Source of the DNA: Kiritimatiellia bacterium
Lineage (GTDB): Bacteria > Verrucomicrobiota > Kiritimatiellia > UBA8416 > JABMPJ01
DNA: 17,025 nucleotides
Assembly (NCBI GenBank): GCA_029939545.1
Contig: JAOZSS010000033.1
Coordinates: forward strand, 1 to 17,025
Direction: 5' to 3'
Part shown: positions 12,417 to 17,025 of the stretch, in pieces
How the letters are laid out: the number at the start of each line of letters is the position of its first letter
Numbering within the stretch: the first letter of the stretch is position 1
Notes under the pieces: model-generated
Databases searched by the model: none
Told to the model about the DNA's origin: nothing
What the model saw: the letters and a program-made list of their open reading frames with translations, nothing else
Translations under genes and position numbers: made by a program

Positions 12417-13370
12417 GTGAGCACCTCACAACATGATTCTCAGGGAGGGTACCGGTACCTGTTTGGACCGGTACCCTCTCGTCGTTTGGGTCGCTCGCAG
12501 GGGGTGGACCTGGTACCGGTCAAGACCTGTACGTTCAACTGCCCCTTCTGTGAGGTAGGCCTCACCACGGTTCATACGACCGAGCGGCGCGAGTATGTGC
12601 CGGTGGACGATGTGCTGGCCGAGTTCGATGCGTGGCTTGCGGCGGGAGGCGAAGCCGATATCATCACCGTGGCCGGCTCCGGCGAGCCGACGCTCCACTC
12701 ACGCTTTGGCGATATCCTGGTCGGCATCAAGGATCGCTGTGACATCCCCACGGCATTGCTGACCAACAGCTCGCTGATGCATCTGCCCGAAGTGCGGGCA
12801 GGGGCGGCGCATGCTTCGATCGTTAAGGTCTCGCTCAGTGCCTGGGACCAGGCCTCGTTCGAGCGCGTCAATCACGCGCATCCATCGCTCTCCTTTGAAT
12901 CGATGATTGAGGGCCTGCGGGCGCTACGCGGCGTATACAGTGCCCGGATCTGGATGGAAGTGTTCCTGATGGCGGGGGTGAACGATGATCCCTCCGATGT
13001 GGCGAAGATTGCCGAGCTGGCGAAAGGGGTTCGCCCCGATCGCGTGCAGCTCAATACCGTGGTGCGTCCCCCGGCCGATGGGCTTGCGGGTGCCGTGACG
13101 CCAGAGGCTCTACAGAAGTTGGCGGGCCTGTTCGAGCCGCGGGCCGAACTGATCGCAGGATTCCATGGCGAACCGTGTCGCGGGGCCGTGGCCGCAGAAA
13201 CAGAAAGTGTAAACATGCTGGCTCGCCGCCCCTGTACGGCGGCCGATGTCGCCGCGTCATTCGGGCTGTCCGAGGCGGAGTCAGGGGCGCTGCTGAAGTC
13301 GCTCTATGAGTCGGGGCGCGTCGTCACTGAGGCCCGGGAGGACGGTATCTATTATCTCGCCAAATCTTGA
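12417..13370 (+). CDS. radical SAM protein (COG0731-like) with C-terminal helical/winged-helix domain
   Basis: About 317 residues. The family opening YLFGPVPSRRLGRSQGVDLV is followed by the cluster motif CTFNCPFC (CxxxCxxC, Cys38, 42, 45 from this start). Next come the glycine motif VAGSGEPTLH and TALLTNSS, then a TIM-barrel core. The last 70 or so residues (RRPCTAADVAASFGLSEAES...) look like a winged helix. It should cleave S-adenosylmethionine with a [4Fe-4S] cluster; the substrate is unknown. The start is uncertain. GTG at 12417 has no SD, while GGGAGGG at 12443-12449 would serve a CTG at 12459. The frame reaches back to a GTG at 12360 inside ferredoxin. Relatives usually begin just before 'FGPVPSRRLG', which favours a late start. 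Confidence 0.88.
   Translation: MSTSQHDSQGGYRYLFGPVPSRRLGRSQGVDLVPVKTCTFNCPFCEVGLTTVHTTERREYVPVDDVLAEFDAWLAAGGEADIITVAGSGEPTLHSRFGDILVGIKDRCDIPTALLTNSSLMHLPEVRAGAAHASIVKVSLSAWDQASFERVNHAHPSLSFESMIEGLRALRGVYSARIWMEVFLMAGVNDDPSDVAKIAELAKGVRPDRVQLNTVVRPPADGLAGAVTPEALQKLAGLFEPRAELIAGFHGEPCRGAVAAETESVNMLARRPCTAADVAASFGLSEAESGALLKSLYESGRVVTEAREDGIYYLAKS
12445..12478 (+). promoter_or_regulatory. 11-bp hairpin over the likely ribosome site of the radical SAM gene
   Basis: GAGGGTACCGG (12445-12455) pairs perfectly with CCGGTACCCTC (12468-12478) around a 12-nt loop. It covers the GGGAGGG that looks like the SD. GGTACCGGTACC (12448-12459) is also a palindrome by itself, so alternative folds are possible. 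Confidence 0.45.
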
Positions 13371-13426
13371 TCTCAAGGCGGTATTCCGGTAAGAGTTAAC
13401 GGGTTGTAGAGATCGATGGAGATCCA

Positions 13427-13454
13427 CTGATCACTGATTACTGATTGCTGATCA
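13427..13454. repeat. four tandem 7-bp repeats (CTGATYR)
   Basis: CTGATCA, CTGATTA, CTGATTG and CTGATCA follow each other without gaps in the 122-bp gap before secA. Short tandem repeats like this can vary in copy number by slippage. Confidence 0.65.
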
Positions 13455-13492
13455 CTTTTCCTGCGGCCGTAGGCCGCCCCAACGGAGAGACT

Positions 13493-16400
13493 ATGCTGTC
13501 TGCGCTTCAAAAAGTTTTCGGAACCAAGCACCAGCGTGACATCAAGCAGATGGCACCGCTGGTGGATCGTATCAATGCCTTGGAGGAGGAGTATCAATCG
13601 CTCTCCGAGGAGGCATTGAAAGCCAAGACGGGCGAGTTCAGGGCTCGCCTGGAGCAAGGCGAGCTGCTCGACGACATCATGTGCGAGGCCTTTGCGGTGG
13701 TGAAGAACGCCTGCCGCCGCCTGCTCGGGACCACCGAGATGCTCTGTGGGCACGAATTGACCTGGGACATGGTCCCCTTCGACGTGCAGCTCGTCGGTGG
13801 CATCGTGCTGCACAGCTCGAAGATCGCCGAGATGGCCACCGGCGAGGGCAAGACGCTCGTCGCCACGATGCCCGTCTATCTCAATGCCCTGACAGGCAAG
13901 GGCGTCCACCTCGTGACGGTGAACGACTACCTGGCTCGCCGTGACTCGCAGTGGATGGGAGTGGTCTATGAATACCTGGGGCTAACCGTCGGCTGTATTC
14001 AGAACCAGATGACACCGGACGAGCGGCGCAGGGAGTACGCATGCGACATCACCTATGGCACCAACAGCGAGTTCGGGTTCGACTACCTGCGCGATAACGG
14101 AATGGCCTTTGACTCCGAGCATCAGGTGCAGCGCGGGCACTACTATGCGATTATCGACGAGGTTGACAGTATTCTGATCGACGAGGCGCGTACGCCTCTC
14201 ATTATCTCGGGACCCGCGCCGCACTCCTCAAACCAGTATTTCGAGCTGAAGCCGCGTGTGGAGCAACTCGTGCGTAAGCAGCGCTCGCACTGCAACGGCA
14301 TGGTGACCGAGCTCAAGAAGCACTTGGATGCCGGCGAAACCGAGAAAGCCCAGTTCCTGCTCTACCAGGTTTATCACGGCATGCCCAAGCACAAGCAGCT
14401 TATGCACATGCTTGAGGATCCCGCGGTCCGCCGGCTGCACGAGCAGGTCGAGAACATGATGCTCACCGATATGCGCAAGGAGCTGGCCCGCGAGCTGCGG
14501 GAAGAGCTCTACTTTACCATCGATGAGCGCGGTCACGACGCCAGTCTTACGGAGAAGGGGTGCGAGGCGTTGAATCCGACCGACCCCGAGGCCTACGTGC
14601 TGCCGGATCTCATTTCGGCTATGTCCGAACTGGATGGCAAGGGCGACGAGGTGTCGGAGCAGGAGAAGACCGTCATGCGGCAGGAGATCCAGCAGACCTA
14701 CTCCGACCGCGGCGAGCAGATTCACAATGTCGACCAGCTCATCCGCGCCTATTGCCTCTACGAGCGTGACGTGGAGTATGTCGTCCAGGAAAACCGGGTC
14801 ATGATCGTGGACGAGTTCACCGGGCGCATCCTGCCGGGCCGCCGCTGGAGCGATGGACTGCATCAGGCCGTGGAGGCCAAGGAGGGGGTCAAGATCGAGC
14901 GCGAAACCCAGACGCTCGCCACGATCACGATCCAGAACTATTTCCGCATGTACGATAAGCTGGCCGGCATGACCGGTACCGCCGAGACAGAAGCCAACGA
15001 GTTCCGTGACATCTATGCGCTGGATGTCGTGGTGATCCCCACCAACCGTCCGGTTAGGCGCGTGGATGCGAATGACCGCGTCTACAAGTCGCAGCGCGAG
15101 AAGTTCGGCGCCGTGATCGAGGAGATTCGCGAGTATCACGACAAGGGATTGCCCGTGCTGGTGGGTACGGTGACGGTGGACACCTCCGAATTGCTCAGCC
15201 GCATGCTCAAGCGCGCGGGCATTGTGCACAACGTGCTCAACGCCAAGAACCACGAGGCCGAGGCGGAGATTGTTACGCGGGCGGGTCAGCCCGGCGCTGT
15301 GACGATCGCCACGAACATGGCCGGTCGCGGTACGGATATCAAACTGGGCAAGGGCGTGGTGAGACTCGAACGTGAGCTGATCCTGTCACAAACCGGGCTC
15401 GACGACCGCGTTGATGGTGGCAAAACAATACGGGCCATGCTGGAGGAGGAACCGAGTGGCCTGCACGTGATTGCGTCCGAACGGCACGAATCACGCCGGA
15501 TTGACCGCCAGTTGCGCGGACGCTGCGCGCGCCAGGGCGATCCGGGCTGGACCCGTTTCTACGTTTCGCTCGAGGACGACCTGATGCGCCTGTTCGGGTC
15601 TGACCGTATCGCCGGCATCATGGAGCGCCTCGGACTGGAGGAAGGGCAGGAGCTGGAGCACAAGTGGCTCAACAAGTCGATTGAGACCGCTCAACGCCGC
15701 GTCGAACAGCACAACTACTCCATCCGCAAACGCACGCTCGAATATGATGACGTGATGAACCGTCAGCGCGAGGTGATCTACGGCTTCCGCGGCGATATCG
15801 TGCGGACCGAGAATATCCGTGAGCACATTTTCGACATCCTGAATGACGTGATCCTGGAACAGGCCGAGGCGTTGCCGCAGGACCCGGACGAGGAATCATT
15901 GCATGACTTCATGGAGTGGGTCCAACTCACCTTTCCGATCGCGTTCCGTGCCAGTGATCTGACCGGCAAGTCAGACCCGGAGGAGGTCGCCAAGACCGTG
16001 TTTGATCGGGTCGAACGGGCCTACGAGCTGAAATGCCAGATGGAGGATCCGGGCGCGGTCGAGGCCATGGAGCGCCATATTGTGCTGCAGAGCGTCGATT
16101 CGCAGTGGCAGGATTATCTGCGCTCAATTGATGCACTGCGCCAGGGCGTGGTCCTGCGTGCGTACGGGCAGCGTGATCCGTTGGTTGAGTACAAGCGCGA
16201 GGCCTTTGAGATGTTCGGTCAGCTCATGACCAGCATCAAGCAGGACATCGCCTCGGCCGTCTTCCGGACCACGACGAACGTCGAATCGTTTGAGTCGTTT
16301 ATATCATCCCTGCCGCAGACGCTCGTCCACGACGAGGTCTCGCTGCTCGGAGCCGGAGGCGCGGCACCGCCGGCAGGCATTTCCCCTCAGGGCGCGCCGC

Positions 16401-16543
16401 CACCCGATCGGATGCCCGGCCTGCCGCCGGGCGGAATGCCGGGCGCGGGCAGCACGGTTCATCGCGACGCCGACAAGGTAGGGCGCAACGATCCCTGTCC
16501 TTGTGGAAGCGGCAAGAAGTTCAAGAAATGCCATGGAGCGTGA
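13493..16543 (+). CDS. secA: preprotein translocase ATPase SecA
   Basis: 1016 residues; the motor that pushes unfolded preproteins through SecYEG. Walker A is MATGEGKT (114-121) and Walker B is IIDEVDS (220-226, DEVD 222-225). The helicase-like second domain has VGTVTVDTSE and TIATNMAGRGTDIKLG. LPGRRWSDGLHQAVEAKEGV marks the border to the preprotein cross-linking and NBD2 parts. The tail has a Pro/Gly-rich linker and the zinc site CPCGSGKKFKKCH (Cys1002, Cys1004, Cys1013, His1014), which binds SecB or ribosomes. It is longer than the roughly 900 residues of E. coli SecA. An insert of about 110 residues after PLIISGPAPHSSN (about 246-355) resembles the long SecA of Bacteroidetes and PVC bacteria. 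The start at 13493 follows ACGGAGAG; a hairpin GCGGCC-GTA-GGCCGC (13463-13477) lies just upstream. Confidence 0.97.
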   Translation: MLSALQKVFGTKHQRDIKQMAPLVDRINALEEEYQSLSEEALKAKTGEFRARLEQGELLDDIMCEAFAVVKNACRRLLGTTEMLCGHELTWDMVPFDVQLVGGIVLHSSKIAEMATGEGKTLVATMPVYLNALTGKGVHLVTVNDYLARRDSQWMGVVYEYLGLTVGCIQNQMTPDERRREYACDITYGTNSEFGFDYLRDNGMAFDSEHQVQRGHYYAIIDEVDSILIDEARTPLIISGPAPHSSNQYFELKPRVEQLVRKQRSHCNGMVTELKKHLDAGETEKAQFLLYQVYHGMPKHKQLMHMLEDPAVRRLHEQVENMMLTDMRKELARELREELYFTIDERGHDASLTEKGCEALNPTDPEAYVLPDLISAMSELDGKGDEVSEQEKTVMRQEIQQTYSDRGEQIHNVDQLIRAYCLYERDVEYVVQENRVMIVDEFTGRILPGRRWSDGLHQAVEAKEGVKIERETQTLATITIQNYFRMYDKLAGMTGTAETEANEFRDIYALDVVVIPTNRPVRRVDANDRVYKSQREKFGAVIEEIREYHDKGLPVLVGTVTVDTSELLSRMLKRAGIVHNVLNAKNHEAEAEIVTRAGQPGAVTIATNMAGRGTDIKLGKGVVRLERELILSQTGLDDRVDGGKTIRAMLEEEPSGLHVIASERHESRRIDRQLRGRCARQGDPGWTRFYVSLEDDLMRLFGSDRIAGIMERLGLEEGQELEHKWLNKSIETAQRRVEQHNYSIRKRTLEYDDVMNRQREVIYGFRGDIVRTENIREHIFDILNDVILEQAEALPQDPDEESLHDFMEWVQLTFPIAFRASDLTGKSDPEEVAKTVFDRVERAYELKCQMEDPGAVEAMERHIVLQSVDSQWQDYLRSIDALRQGVVLRAYGQRDPLVEYKREAFEMFGQLMTSIKQDIASAVFRTTTNVESFESFISSLPQTLVHDEVSLLGAGGAAPPAGISPQGAPPPDRMPGLPPGGMPGAGSTVHRDADKVGRNDPCPCGSGKKFKKCHGA

Positions 16544-16563
16544 GGGAATTACCGCGATGACCA

Positions 16564-17025
16564 TCATGGGGGTGTCCCCTGCCGCCTTGTGCGGCAGGAG
16601 CACAAGATCCCGGGGCAAGGCGAGCTTTCCCCGAAACGATCTTGCTCACACGCCTTCCACTGCGGAGTCCTATCCCACAAGGTCGCGCGCGGGGATTCCT
16701 CAGCATTGCAAGTGCGCGGCGATCTTGCTAATCTTGTAGATGTGAAGATGCGGCAGAAAGCGTGGGTGGCAGCCCTCTCTCTTGCTATGCGGAAGGCGGT
16801 GAATTCGTCCCATAGCCCGGATGCATGAACGCTACGCAGTTCCAGCATAGAGTGGGCTCCATTGAGGACCCAGCGCATGCCGGTTCGTTCCATGCGATCT
16901 TTCACCACGTATCGGCAGGCCCCTTCAATAACCCCTGAGGCTATCGGGTAGCCCTCTTCCAAGTATTCGTCATAGCGCATACGATGCGCGTTGTTTCTGA
17001 AATACGTGCAAATGCTTTCAAGTTT
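16564..17025 (-). CDS. ISKra4-like transposase, 3' part (runs off the window)
   Basis: The frame is open from the right edge of the window. TYFRNNAHRMRYDEYLEEGY continues into PIASGVIEGACRYVVKDRME, then RTGMRWVLNGAHSMLELRSV and LWDEFTAFRIARER. This is the C-terminal signature of ISKra4-type transposases (GYPIxSGVxEGACRHLVKDRME). After about 16775 the sequence becomes Cys/Arg/Thr-rich and no longer looks like the family. The true end may therefore lie in another frame, for instance a TGA near 16700, making this a possible frameshifted copy. N-terminal domains lie beyond 17025. Confidence 0.75.
   Translation of the reverse strand, partial: KLESICTYFRNNAHRMRYDEYLEEGYPIASGVIEGACRYVVKDRMERTGMRWVLNGAHSMLELRSVHASGLWDEFTAFRIARERAATHAFCRIFTSTRLARSPRTCNAEESPRATLWDRTPQWKACEQDRFGESSPCPGILCSCRTRRQGTPP
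16567..17025 (-). mobile_element. ISKra4-like insertion sequence, one end
   Basis: The transposase frame ends about 20 bp behind secA. GGGGGTGTCCCC at 16568-16579 is a plausible outer end of the element, but no partner inverted repeat can be seen because the other end is outside the window. Boundary is an inference. Confidence 0.45.
16578..16598. terminator. hairpin after secA, possible terminator
   Basis: CCTGCCGC (16578-16585) pairs with GCGGCAGG (16591-16598) around CTTGT, 35 nt behind the secA stop. No T-run follows on either strand, so a terminator role is doubtful. It may instead be part of the IS end. Confidence 0.3.

Noticed and set aside
14228..15253. 341-residue open frame on the minus strand
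   Set aside because: It lies entirely antisense to conserved secA motifs and shows the Leu/His/Val-rich bias of a complement frame.
1..17025. CRISPR array
   Set aside because: No evenly spaced direct repeats with unique spacers were seen; repeats present are palindromes or one 7-bp tandem run.

Overview
The window is high-GC bacterial DNA with very strong Shine-Dalgarno (SD) sites; several genes carry the full 9-mer AAAGGAGGT. A long SecA with a large insertion, the IspD (MEP) route, a bacterial M16C protease and palindromes between genes would fit a PVC-type or other deep-branching Gram-negative lineage. That placement is an inference and is weak; no single gene here settles it.

Layout. 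(1) 1-1050: a complete tRNA-Pro(TGG) with its own promoter, then a palindrome-rich stretch and a truncated large serine recombinase on the minus strand, the scar of an old integration event. (2) 1050-7239: a plus-strand proteostasis block. A sigma54-like promoter and a roughly 280-nt structured leader precede three cytosolic small heat-shock proteins, a membrane-anchored small heat-shock protein, an HtrA/DegP-type protease with two PDZ domains, a broken YfdX-like gene, and an unusual fusion of a ribosome-hibernation (HPF/RaiA) domain to sigma-factor-like regions. (3) 7240-10463: a short AraC-like remnant and a convergent minus-strand M16C zinc metalloprotease (presequence-protease type). (4) 10464-16543: housekeeping genes on the plus strand: ispD overlapping a metallophosphoesterase gene by 4 nt, a 2[4Fe-4S] ferredoxin next to a radical SAM protein, and secA. 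(5) 16544-17025: the 3' part of an ISKra4-like transposase on the minus strand, running off the window.

The most interesting part is region 2. Its content (several sHsps, YfdX, DegP) recalls the transmissible locus of stress tolerance (tLST/LHR) of Proteobacteria, but it lacks ClpK/ClpG and the Trx/KefB/PsiE genes. It adds a membrane-tethered sHsp and an HPF-sigma fusion that could couple ribosome hibernation to transcription. Hairpins lie directly upstream of the SD in several gaps of the block, and two of these leaders are near-identical copies whose stems are conserved while their loops vary. The recombinase remnant beside a tRNA gene, the transposase and the broken yfdX suggest a mobile history and some decay.

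Limits: family calls come from motifs read by eye. No database search, folding program or genome context was available.
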